In this document: positions 7,901 to 15,317 of the stretch, one piece after another | Layout: each line of letters starts with the position of its first letter | Position numbering within the stretch: the first letter of the stretch is position 1 | Source of the DNA: Vreelandella hamiltonii | Lineage (GTDB): Bacteria > Pseudomonadota > Gammaproteobacteria > Pseudomonadales > Halomonadaceae | Direction of reading: 5' to 3' | Assembly (NCBI RefSeq): GCF_014651775.1 | Contig: NZ_BMXN01000001.1 | Span: 186,001-250,000 of the forward strand | Length of the DNA: 64,000 nucleotides | Notes under the pieces: model-generated | Seen by the model: only the letters and a program-made list of their open reading frames with translations | Databases searched by the model: none | Told to the model about the DNA's origin: nothing | Position numbers and translations under genes: made by a program

Positions 7901-8455
7901 TTAAGTGTCAGCGGTCCAAGCAAGTGGCTTTAATTCTTCGTTAAGTGGCGTTCCAGCGACATGGTTCGTGTAGTTAGACAGCGTTTTTAACGCACAGGCA
8001 ATGACCAGTTCTAAGATTTGCTGGTGCGAAAAACCCGCTTCTAAAAAGGCATCGATTTCTGTTTGTTCTGCCCAACCGCGTTGTGCGTTTAGATGACGAG
8101 CAAAACGGGTCACCGCCGCAATTTTCGCGTCGTTGGGGGTCTTGCGAGAGCGTAAGTCTTTAATTAATTCATCATCCGCGCCTGCTTTTTTGATACCGCC
8201 CGTATGAGCCGCTACACAAAAAGAGCATTGGTTATCAGCACTGATGGCCAGCAAAGCCGCTTGTTGCTCGACGGGGCTCAAGCTTGTTTTGGCATAGATG
8301 CCATCAAGCGTGAGGTAGGCTTCCAGCAGGGTAGGTGCTTCTGCCATCTTGGCAAAAATGTTGGGCAAAAAGCCCATTTTTTTCTCGGCAGCCTGCAAGT
8401 TGGCTTTGGCAGCTTCAGGAGCACTATCCGTGGTGTGAAGCGGAAAATCAGCCAT
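7901..8455 (-). CDS. AhpD-like carboxymuconolactone decarboxylase family protein
   Basis: A 184-residue alpha-helical protein. CSFCVAAH (Cys77, Cys80, His84) is the AhpD-type active site for peroxide or disulfide chemistry. The length and the N-terminal half (KMGFLPNIFAKMAEAP) match the peroxidase-related branch of the CMD family. ATG follows AGGAGG. It reads toward the sigma-factor gene 62 bases downstream, with only a T-less hairpin between them, so read-through is plausible. Together with the CPLC protein it gives the cluster a thiol-redox character. Confidence 0.85.
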   Translation of the reverse strand: MADFPLHTTDSAPEAAKANLQAAEKKMGFLPNIFAKMAEAPTLLEAYLTLDGIYAKTSLSPVEQQAALLAISADNQCSFCVAAHTGGIKKAGADDELIKDLRSRKTPNDAKIAAVTRFARHLNAQRGWAEQTEIDAFLEAGFSHQQILELVIACALKTLSNYTNHVAGTPLNEELKPLAWTADT

Positions 8456-8648
8456 TACAACCTCCTCCTGTACGATGAATAATCGGTGAAGGCATCACGT
8501 CGGTGTCATGCCTGAACGCTGTTAGATTATGGAACATTCGGTTCAAAAAAGGCAATGCTCTTTTTTGAGTGACGTGTGTAAGGATGTTTACGGCTCGATC
8601 ACAGAGAAGCGCATGCCCCAATAACAATTCTATCGACAGGTGATCGCT
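8456..8648. promoter_or_regulatory. Divergent intergenic region, AhpD-like / cytochrome
   Basis: This 193-base gap must carry promoters for both divergent genes. The imperfect inverted repeat GGAACATTCGGTTC near 8531-8544 resembles the GGAAC-type -35 used by many ECF sigma factors. No matching -10 could be assigned, so this is only a pointer. Confidence 0.25.
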
Positions 8649-9329
8649 ATGCGCCTAGATCGTGATCTACGAAGCCAATTGCTTGACCGTCTGCGTAAAC
8701 AGCTTTGCTACTCTGCCCCAGCCATTGCCTTGGTAGCAGGCGGCGTTATGTTCCAAACATTCACGGCGCAACAAACCGTTTTGGCAGAAGAAGTGTCATC
8801 TACGAGCATCATGTTGGCGAGCAGCCACCGCTCGGCGGAGGCAAGTCCCGAGGCGGGTAGCGAAGCCGAGGCAGAAGGCGAAGCAGAAGCAGAAGGGGAA
8901 GCAGAGGGGGAAGCAGAAGCAGCCCCGCACCCTAAAGCAGCGTTGGTGAGAAGGCCTGACGGCTATACGCCGCAGTATGATGAGCGTGGCAATAACCCGG
9001 CATCGCTCATTGAGCACGGCGAAGCGCTGTTTAACGATGTTTCGCTGAGCACCAATGGACTTTCATGTGCAAGCTGCCATGGCGCAAAAGGCGATGTCGG
9101 TTTTCAAACGAGCTTTCAGCAGCCGTTTCCTCATCCCGTCGCAATGGGAACCAACATGTTTGGCATGGAGACCGTTCATGCCGACGAAATGGTTCAACTG
9201 TGCATGGTAGCGCCGATGGCAGCGGACCCACTCCCTTGGGATTCTGAGGAGCTAGCGGCCTTGGCGGCGTATGTGGTTCACGCACAGCAACGCTTCACAG
9301 GCGAGGTAGAGGGGCACTGTAATAGGTAG
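8649..9329 (+). CDS. Exported c-type cytochrome with Glu/Ala/Gly tract
   Basis: A 226-residue protein. A charged N-terminus (RDLRSQLLDRLRKQL) and a hydrophobic signal (about 20-40) are followed by a spacer. Next comes a low-complexity tract of E, A and G (about 69-91). A single cytochrome c domain follows, with CASCH at 140-144 and Met candidates near 170-173. Two further Cys (about 185, 224) could form a disulfide. The ATG at 8649 follows AGGTGA. The leader motif Y-S-A-P-A-x-A-L-V-A-G and the later MLA are shared with the small protein encoded at 12508-12756, as is the E/G-rich stretch. It is probably periplasmic and electron-carrying; its partner is unknown. Confidence 0.8.
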   Translation: MRLDRDLRSQLLDRLRKQLCYSAPAIALVAGGVMFQTFTAQQTVLAEEVSSTSIMLASSHRSAEASPEAGSEAEAEGEAEAEGEAEGEAEAAPHPKAALVRRPDGYTPQYDERGNNPASLIEHGEALFNDVSLSTNGLSCASCHGAKGDVGFQTSFQQPFPHPVAMGTNMFGMETVHADEMVQLCMVAPMAADPLPWDSEELAALAAYVVHAQQRFTGEVEGHCNR

Positions 9330-9505
9330 ACCCGCAGGATTTAGAAAAGTAGGGCGGCTTTTAGCCTTGAGCTTGAAGTCGCCTTTTGGACTGACTGTTC
9401 TTTTTGTGGTAAAAACATTCACTCGCGTTTGCTCGCTTGGGTAAAGAGGGCATGGCAAAAAGACACTGGTAGCTAGACATCGAAGGTTGGCTGACATGGC
9501 GAAAA

Positions 9506-9844
9506 ATGCGTAACGGACTAGCTAAGCAACTGGCTGCCATGATGATGGTGGTCATCGTTATGCTATCAGGAGCCAGTGTGAGCAGCATTGTCAAAGGCAG
9601 CTGCTTAGTCGATGCGTCTGTGTCAGTGTCTAGTGTGGCTGACGCCCACTGCCTTTCTCTCTCTGCCTTAGAGCAGGCCGCCGAGCATACCGACGCCTCC
9701 TGTTCTCCCTTTGCACCTGCGAGTGCCTGCGCGATGTCAGGCCCTGTGCTAACGCCTTCCCCACAAGGGTTGATGAAGGTGCCTTACCCGCAATCCCTTC
9801 CTGAGCAATTAGAGAAACCTCCCCGCTTTTTCTTGTCTTTCTAG
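9506..9844 (+). CDS. Small exported Cys-containing protein, unknown
   Basis: A 112-residue protein with an N-terminal hydrophobic signal (about 8-28) and four Cys (in KGSCLV, AHCLSL, ASCSPF and SACAMS). It has a Pro-rich C-terminus ending PPRFFLSF. No family was recognised. The ribosome site is poor, and a five-codon ORF overlaps its start, so expression is less sure than for its neighbours. It lies 87 bases before lgt on the same strand. Two disulfides or metal binding in the periplasm are possible but unproven. Confidence 0.5.
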   Translation: MRNGLAKQLAAMMMVVIVMLSGASVSSIVKGSCLVDASVSVSSVADAHCLSLSALEQAAEHTDASCSPFAPASACAMSGPVLTPSPQGLMKVPYPQSLPEQLEKPPRFFLSF

Positions 9845-9931
9845 CACCTTAAACGCTTTTTCATACCGCTTGGCGTTCACGGGGATACCCCGTGATATCA
9901 CGGTATGCCTGTTAGAAAAACGGAGAAAGCA

Positions 9932-10729
9932 ATGGACTATCCGGCGATTGACCCCGTTGCCGTGGCGCTTGGGCCACTGGTGATTCATTGGTACGGATTA
10001 ATGTATGTGGTGGGGTTCTTATCTGCATGGTGGTTGGGACGTTGGCGTGCCGACGACTTGGGCCTAAGTAAAGATGACATTAGTGATCTGATTTTTTATG
10101 GCGCTGTTGGCGTGATTGTTGGCGGCCGATTGGGCTACGCCCTGTTCTATGGCATTGAGCAGTGGTTAAGCGACCCGCTGTGGGTATTCCAGGTATGGGA
10201 TGGAGGCATGAGCTTCCATGGTGGCCTCGTTGGCGTGATCGCGGCAGCGCTCTTTTTTGCGCGCAAAAAGCGACTGGCGTTTATCGATATCGCTGACTTT
10301 GTGGCTCCTCTTGTGCCCATTGGCTTAGGCGCTGGGCGGTTGGGCAACTTTATTAATCAAGAGCTTCCAGGCCGTGTGACAGATGTGCCGTGGGCGCTGA
10401 TCTTCCCGCAGGTAGGGCCTGAGCCACGCCACCCCTCTGCGCTATACGAGATGCTGCTAGAAGGGGTGGTGCTATTTGTTGTGCTCTTCTGGTTATCACG
10501 TCGTCCTCGTCAAAGGGGATTACTATCCGGGGCATTCCTATTCGGCTATGGCGTATTCCGCTTTGCGGTGGAGTTTGTGCGTATGCCCGATGCCCATCTT
10601 GGGTTTATCGCTTTCGACTGGGTCACCATGGGCCATGCGCTTACGCTACCGATGATAGTAGGGGGGCTGGGGTTAATGCTGTGGTCACGTTATCAGCCTG
10701 CTGCCAATGTTAAGGAGGTAACACAATGA
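9932..10729 (+). CDS. lgt: Prolipoprotein diacylglyceryl transferase
   Basis: A 265-residue inner-membrane enzyme with about seven hydrophobic segments. It transfers diacylglyceryl from phosphatidylglycerol to the lipobox cysteine of prolipoproteins. The family signature [16 protein letters not shown] (about 138-153) and HWYGLMY near the N-terminus are present. ATG at 9932 follows CGGAGAAAG. Its stop overlaps the L,D-transpeptidase start by four bases, an unusual partnership: in relatives the housekeeping lgt is usually elsewhere, beside thyA. This may therefore be a second, system-specific copy, but the rest of the genome is not visible. Confidence 0.9.
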   Translation: MDYPAIDPVAVALGPLVIHWYGLMYVVGFLSAWWLGRWRADDLGLSKDDISDLIFYGAVGVIVGGRLGYALFYGIEQWLSDPLWVFQVWDGGMSFHGGLVGVIAAALFFARKKRLAFIDIADFVAPLVPIGLGAGRLGNFINQELPGRVTDVPWALIFPQVGPEPRHPSALYEMLLEGVVLFVVLFWLSRRPRQRGLLSGAFLFGYGVFRFAVEFVRMPDAHLGFIAFDWVTMGHALTLPMIVGGLGLMLWSRYQPAANVKEVTQ

Positions 10730-11805
10730 GTGCTGTTATGTGTCAGAAGGTAAAAAAAGTGATGTTGAAACAGAGTGTCGCGGCGGTACGTAACGCCGCA
10801 TTAATGAGCGCGTTGACGTGGCCGATATGGGTGAGTGCAGAGGAAACGACGGTGCCCGATCACCACTATCCGCTGCCTGACAGTGGCGATGTCATCGGTC
10901 AATACTATCAAGTGCTTGCTAATGAAGAAGACACGCTGATTGATATCGCACGAACGCACAAAGTGGGCTACGAAGAGATCCGTGCGGCCAATCCCGATGT
11001 AAGCCTTTGGGTGCCTGGGGAAGGGACGGCTGTCACCATTCCAAGGCAACACATTCTGCCCAATGTGCCACGCACGGGCATCGTCATCAACGTGGCGGAA
11101 TTAAGGCTCTATTACTATCCAGATGTGCCTCAAGGGGAAACCCCTTGGGTGGAGACCTATCCTATAGGTATCGGTCGTGATGGCTACGATACGCCATTGG
11201 GTATCACACAAACGACCATGCGCCTTGAAAATCCTGCTTGGTACCCGCCGCGCTCCATGCGTGAAGAGGCGGCGGCGCGCGGCGAACCCGCACCCGCCGT
11301 GGTGCCGCCTGGGCCAGATAACCCGCTGGGTGAGCATGCTATTTTGTTGGATATACCTGGGTATTTAATCCACGGTACCAACCAACCCGACGGAATTGGC
11401 ATGCGGGCCAGCCGAGGGTGCATACGGATGTATCCGGAAGACATTGGCTCAATTTTCGATAACGTGCCTACGGGAACGCAGGTCAATATCATTGATGAGC
11501 CTATTAAGGTAGGCAGTGGCCAAGAGGGTGATGTGGTCGTGCAGGTGTTCAACACCCTTGACGATGAGCAAGCCAACCTGGAATCGCTGAAGGCGCTGCT
11601 GCTTTCTCAGTCGTTAATAGCGGAAGACGAGCTGGCTTTATTAGATGCCGACAAGGTGAACCAGTGGTTCGAGCAATCAGACGACCAGATTTGGTCACTT
11701 TCCTCGCTCTATGTGTCTGAAGAGGAAAACGCTGAGCCGGTCACCGATATGGATATTTACCAAATGATCAGCCAGACCAGTGCAACGCATTGTGTTTACG
11801 GGTAA
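10726..11805 (+). CDS. L,D-transpeptidase (ErfK/YbiS/YkuD family)
   Basis: A 359-residue exported protein. It has a signal-like segment (about 20-38), a LysM-like region (about 60-107, [20 protein letters not shown]) and a YkuD catalytic domain (about 117-255). The catalytic motif HGTNQ...SRGCIRM has His216 and Cys232. Such enzymes form 3-3 crosslinks in peptidoglycan or attach proteins to it. The C-terminal 100 residues are acidic and of unknown role. ATG lies behind AAGGAGG inside the lgt reading frame, so the two are coupled. Attachment of a local exported substrate to the wall is an attractive but untested idea. Confidence 0.9.
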   Translation: MSAVMCQKVKKVMLKQSVAAVRNAALMSALTWPIWVSAEETTVPDHHYPLPDSGDVIGQYYQVLANEEDTLIDIARTHKVGYEEIRAANPDVSLWVPGEGTAVTIPRQHILPNVPRTGIVINVAELRLYYYPDVPQGETPWVETYPIGIGRDGYDTPLGITQTTMRLENPAWYPPRSMREEAAARGEPAPAVVPPGPDNPLGEHAILLDIPGYLIHGTNQPDGIGMRASRGCIRMYPEDIGSIFDNVPTGTQVNIIDEPIKVGSGQEGDVVVQVFNTLDDEQANLESLKALLLSQSLIAEDELALLDADKVNQWFEQSDDQIWSLSSLYVSEEENAEPVTDMDIYQMISQTSATHCVYG

Positions 11806-11820
11806 CGAGACTGTATAGAG

Positions 11821-11846
11821 CGCCATGGCACGTCGGTGCCATGGCG
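11821..11846. terminator. Hairpin between convergent genes
   Basis: CGCCATGGCAC pairs perfectly with GTGCCATGGCG around GTCG, between the transpeptidase stop and the opposing DinB-like gene. There is no T-tract, so it is a bidirectional stem of uncertain strength. Confidence 0.5.
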
Positions 11847-11876
11847 GTACGCGATCACTGCTTGGTAACACGCTAT

Positions 11877-12434
11877 TTAATGATCGTGTTGCCGCCAATG
11901 GCGCAGCGTGGAGGGGTGAACACCAAAGTCCTCGGGTACCGCGACACTTAGGGTGTCGCACAGTAAGCGAATCAGTGCCATGTGATGCACAGTATGGCTG
12001 GTAAGAAACGCCAACTCTCTTCCTAAACTAGAGGCGAGCGGATACGCATGGCCCTCATGGCCAACGGGATAGTTCAGTATCAAGGGGGTATCCGTGGGCT
12101 TATTACTCAATGCGTGAAGAGCGCTTCGTAGCGCGTTAATCGTATTGGCGGCTGCCGCTGGGTTCTCTTCTAGTGCCTCTTCTCGTGGGCGCTGCTCATA
12201 ATCAATCTGATCCACATGGGGCGCGTTAGCATATCCCGCCAGCAGCGTTTGGTAGTGCTCTATGATGTGGCGAACATGTTTTCCCACTGACTGGCTGCCA
12301 AATAGTTGGCTATACGACGTGCTAGCAAGAGAGGCCACGAGCGACTGCAGCTGTGTGAGCGAGAGCGTGTTCTCTTCAACCAACGGTTGGCAGGGAAATT
12401 GGCATTTTGAGACGGGCAGCGATGTCACGGGCAT
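11877..12434 (-). CDS. DinB-like putative metalloenzyme
   Basis: A 185-residue four-helix protein. SVGKHVRHIIEHY supplies the first metal-ligand His near residue 55, and the C-terminal HTVHHMALIRLL supplies two more, the three-His pattern of DinB/YfiT proteins. Those family members with known chemistry are thiol-dependent S-transferases. It follows the small E/G-rich protein gene on the same strand, with a hairpin in the 73-base gap. Its role, if any, in the neighbouring modification system is unknown. Confidence 0.7.
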   Translation of the reverse strand: MPVTSLPVSKCQFPCQPLVEENTLSLTQLQSLVASLASTSYSQLFGSQSVGKHVRHIIEHYQTLLAGYANAPHVDQIDYEQRPREEALEENPAAAANTINALRSALHALSNKPTDTPLILNYPVGHEGHAYPLASSLGRELAFLTSHTVHHMALIRLLCDTLSVAVPEDFGVHPSTLRHWRQHDH

Positions 12435-12452
12435 AGCGAAGGATCCTCATAA

Positions 12453-12480
12453 GCTGAGCTGGTCGAAGCACCAGCTCAGC
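12453..12480 (-). terminator. Hairpin after the small E/G-rich protein gene
   Basis: GCTGAGCTGG (12453-12462) pairs perfectly with CCAGCTCAGC (12471-12480) across an 8-base loop. On the minus strand it is 27 bases past the stop of the small protein gene and followed only by TTATG. It may protect the 3' end of the abundant small message while letting some transcription reach the DinB-like gene. Confidence 0.45.
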
Positions 12481-12507
12481 ACAACGGATTAAGCAGTCGG
12501 TACAGTG

Positions 12508-12756
12508 TTAACCGGCTTCAGCGCCGCCTTCGGCTTCTCCTTCACCTTCTGGTCGTTCGCCTTCACCGCCGCCTTCAGCACCGCCTTCCGCTAGCATCAT
12601 GGGGGCTTGCTGAACGTTAGTCATGCTGTCGGTCGGCTCATCAGCGTGGGCTTGAAACGCCAAACCGCTCGCTACCAGCGCGAGGGCGGGAGCCGTGTAG
12701 CCAAACCGACGGCTCAAACGGCTGAGTAACCGGCGTTTTGCTTCATGTTGAGACAT
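12508..12756 (-). CDS. Exported E/G-rich small protein, candidate modification substrate
   Basis: An 82-residue protein. It has a long basic N-region (HEAKRRLLSRLSRRFGY), a hydrophobic core (APALALVASGLAF) and a likely cleavage after AHA (residue 38). A spacer ending APMMLA precedes a tail of almost only Glu, Gly and Ala (about 57-82, for example PEGEGEAEGG). The leader is related to that of the cytochrome at 8649-9329. ATG follows AGGAGA. It lies 54 bases downstream of, and is co-oriented with, the TTL-PqqD fusion gene, the arrangement expected for a ribosomally made substrate and its modifying enzyme. No family was recognised; its role as substrate is inferred. Confidence 0.75.
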   Translation of the reverse strand: MSQHEAKRRLLSRLSRRFGYTAPALALVASGLAFQAHADEPTDSMTNVQQAPMMLAEGGAEGGGEGERPEGEGEAEGGAEAG

Positions 12757-12810
12757 GGTCGTTCTCCTATGGTCGCGATTATTGCGCCAAATGGCGCATC
12801 TTACCCACCG

Positions 12811-15126
12811 CTACACAGCGGCATGGGAAGTGGGTTGTAATACGTGGCGGCTCAGCCATGCGCCCAGATCATGACCCTGAGAGGCCAAGCTGAGTGATAC
12901 CTGCTCTGAGCGCTGACACAGCGTTTGCAATGCCTGAAGCGATTCGACGCTGAGGTGGTGTTCTGTTTCATACGCTGTCGGTAACAGCGCGCCTAGCAAA
13001 GACAAAGAAGAGAGCGGCTCGGGCAGCGTGTCAGCATCCGCGGAGAGGACGATGACGACAAGAGGTGTCTCTAACGGTTGATGAGGCAGAGGCGTCCAAT
13101 CGTGATCACTGAGCGGAAGATTCAGTGGAACAAGGCGCGTGGGTGACTGGGGGGACAGTCGTGCCCCACGGGTGACGCTCAAGCCGTGCTGCGTGGCCAC
13201 TTGCGCCAGTGTATCGAGTACGCCTGGGGACATTTGGGCCGGTAAAACACAGGCGAATTGCTGCTGGGTATTGCCCAGTAGCGCAATGTCGAGCGTTAAC
13301 TCGCCTGCACGAGACGCAGTCTTCATGCAGTAGCGGGTGATGGCATCCAGAATATCGGGCCGTTTAAGGCGAGCACTGATGACGCGGCTATGGTTGGTGA
13401 GGCAGTAACCGTTGGCGCTTTCTAATAGGTGTAAAGGCTCGGCGGGTGAGGCGGCGTCATGCACGCCTTTCGCCAATGGCGATAAGGCGCGCGCTAAATG
13501 CTCCGCGATAGCACCGCTAGGGGCCGTTAATAGCCACTGCCGCCCTGCAAAATAAAAAGTGGTTTGCCACGCGGTAGATGCTGTGCGCTCTGAATAGACC
13601 TTGGGCTCGTCTGAAGTAGCCGTATGCAGTGTCAAGAGACCGTGCTGATACCAAGGGGTCAACGTTGCCCATAGGTCGGACATCAACTGCTCTTTTGCTA
13701 TTTGCCCCCCGCTGGCGGCGGTGAGGTGCGCGATCATCTGCTCGATAGACTCGCCCTCGCTAGCCATTAGCCACATCAAGGCAGCGCTATCATTTAACTG
13801 GTAGTAGAGGCCGCTTGGGTGGTGATAAAGCGCCAGTTGGTCGCCTTCAATCAGCTCACTCACCCCGTAGGCACGAAACGCGATAGCTTGCTGAAGCTCA
13901 GGTGAAGCCAGCTGGTAATCGGCGAGGCTGGGGAGTCCGATGAACGGTAAGTAACCCAGCGTGGCCTCTAAGGTGGCCGCAGGATAGAGAGGCACAAACC
14001 CTCCTGACCGCTTGCGTTCAGCGGCCAGCGCTTCTGCGTCTATATAGGGGGTTGTCACCCGTGGGTAGAGCCCTACAAGGCTGAGCATATCGCTCACTAG
14101 GGCGCCTTTCACCGCCTCTTCGACGGTACCCCCATGCTCTGGTTTCGCGCAGATACCGAGCGACGGGCTTAAATTACACTCCAAGATCCACGGCTTCAGT
14201 TGATCATCCACCAAGCAGTCCAAGCCAATTAGCTCGTAACAGCCCATAGGGTCTGCGCCATCCTCTTGGGTGCGTAACCGCATGGTATCCGCTGCCGAGA
14301 GCGCAGTGAGCGTGGCAAGATCCCGCAGCTGGTGGAACAGCACGTCGTCATCATGTCCCTGATCGCGCAACCACTCTCGGTAGCGTTCCAGATCAATAAA
14401 CTCGACAGGGATCTCAGCCCCGATATTCAAGGCATTGATATCTGGGTTGGTTAACTGACTAAAGGGGTTGTCGATGTCGTCGGGGTCCCAGGGCTCAGAG
14501 GCTAGCTTGGCAAATCCCTGGTCATACAGGTACACCCGCAGCGGATCGATACTGGCGATTAGCATATAAAGACGCAGCACGTACTTGTGCCCGCGAATGG
14601 TATGCGGGTTCGCGACGTACTCTTGCACCAGCCAGTTGGGGGTGAGAGGGGCTGTGGTGGGGTCCTTGAGAACACGAACTCCCTGCCCTTTGGAAGCGTT
14701 GGTGGGCTTTAAAATCCAGTGTTTATGCGGGTTGGCCGAGGCATCTTCGATCAAGGCCGGGTAGTCGTGAGGCATTTCATAGGCACGTGGAAAAAAGTCT
14801 AGCCGCGCCACGGTCTCATGGTCATCCCCGAAGGCGTGACGCATGCGCTCGCGCAAGCCGCTCAGGCTTTCGTGCAAGCGGCTCTTGACGGTGAGCGCCG
14901 CATTACCAGGAATATGGTTCATTTTGCACGTGGGAGAGGTGTGCTGGAAAGCACGCTTCAAAGGCATGCCGGTTACCCAAGCAGCCTGCCAGTGGCATTC
15001 ATCCCCTTCCTTCCACTGCTGAGCTTCTAAGGTGCGACGGAAAAAATGATCCTGCTCGGCATGGCGCTTACCGCTGAGCCAAAAGGTGGGCGCTGACTCA
15101 GACGCGCGTGGGGTGGAAGGCGGCAT
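12811..15126 (-). CDS. TTL-like ATP-grasp / PqqD-like / HprK-like fusion protein
   Basis: A 771-residue cytosolic protein. Residues about 69-355 are a tubulin-tyrosine-ligase-like ATP-grasp. Seen in order are MNHIPG, the ATP-binding ILKPTNASKGQGV (138-150), WLVQEYVANP with RGHKYVLRLY (165-187), VYLYDQGFAKLASEPW (198-213), QLTNPDIN, and the metal-binding ILECNLSPSL (314-323). Residues about 415-500 look like PqqD, the RiPP-precursor recognition fold (LYHHPSGLYYQLNDSAALMW, ending WYQHGLL). Residues about 520-680 loosely follow HprK-like proteins, but the P-loop position reads LPAQMSPGVLDTL and is probably dead. ATG follows AGGAG. TTL enzymes ligate amino acids to protein tails. The small E/G-rich protein downstream is the obvious candidate target. 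Confidence 0.8.
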   Translation of the reverse strand: MPPSTPRASESAPTFWLSGKRHAEQDHFFRRTLEAQQWKEGDECHWQAAWVTGMPLKRAFQHTSPTCKMNHIPGNAALTVKSRLHESLSGLRERMRHAFGDDHETVARLDFFPRAYEMPHDYPALIEDASANPHKHWILKPTNASKGQGVRVLKDPTTAPLTPNWLVQEYVANPHTIRGHKYVLRLYMLIASIDPLRVYLYDQGFAKLASEPWDPDDIDNPFSQLTNPDINALNIGAEIPVEFIDLERYREWLRDQGHDDDVLFHQLRDLATLTALSAADTMRLRTQEDGADPMGCYELIGLDCLVDDQLKPWILECNLSPSLGICAKPEHGGTVEEAVKGALVSDMLSLVGLYPRVTTPYIDAEALAAERKRSGGFVPLYPAATLEATLGYLPFIGLPSLADYQLASPELQQAIAFRAYGVSELIEGDQLALYHHPSGLYYQLNDSAALMWLMASEGESIEQMIAHLTAASGGQIAKEQLMSDLWATLTPWYQHGLLTLHTATSDEPKVYSERTASTAWQTTFYFAGRQWLLTAPSGAIAEHLARALSPLAKGVHDAASPAEPLHLLESANGYCLTNHSRVISARLKRPDILDAITRYCMKTASRAGELTLDIALLGNTQQQFACVLPAQMSPGVLDTLAQVATQHGLSVTRGARLSPQSPTRLVPLNLPLSDHDWTPLPHQPLETPLVVIVLSADADTLPEPLSSLSLLGALLPTAYETEHHLSVESLQALQTLCQRSEQVSLSLASQGHDLGAWLSRHVLQPTSHAAV

Positions 15127-15317
15127 GGCAGTGCTCCTGTTGCATTGTGCTGATGTTCAGTGAGGCCACTTTCAAAATACTTACAGCGTCACGCAGATTA
15201 TTTTCTTGTGCCCTTGGCGAGTGCCATATAGCCAAACTCTATTGTCAGCTTCTCTTTTTATAGAGCATGATAAGAGTATTGTACCAATCGTTCCTTCCTG
15301 GCAGAGGAGTTGTCTCC

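Noticed and set aside
8858..8926. The E/A/G tract of the cytochrome as a sequencing artefact or frameshift
   Set aside because: The frame stays open from the signal through to the CASCH heme domain, and a related tract occurs in the small protein at 12508-12756.
8858..8926. Short direct repeats considered as a CRISPR or tandem-repeat locus
   Set aside because: Units are six to ten bases, in-frame and coding; there are no spacers.
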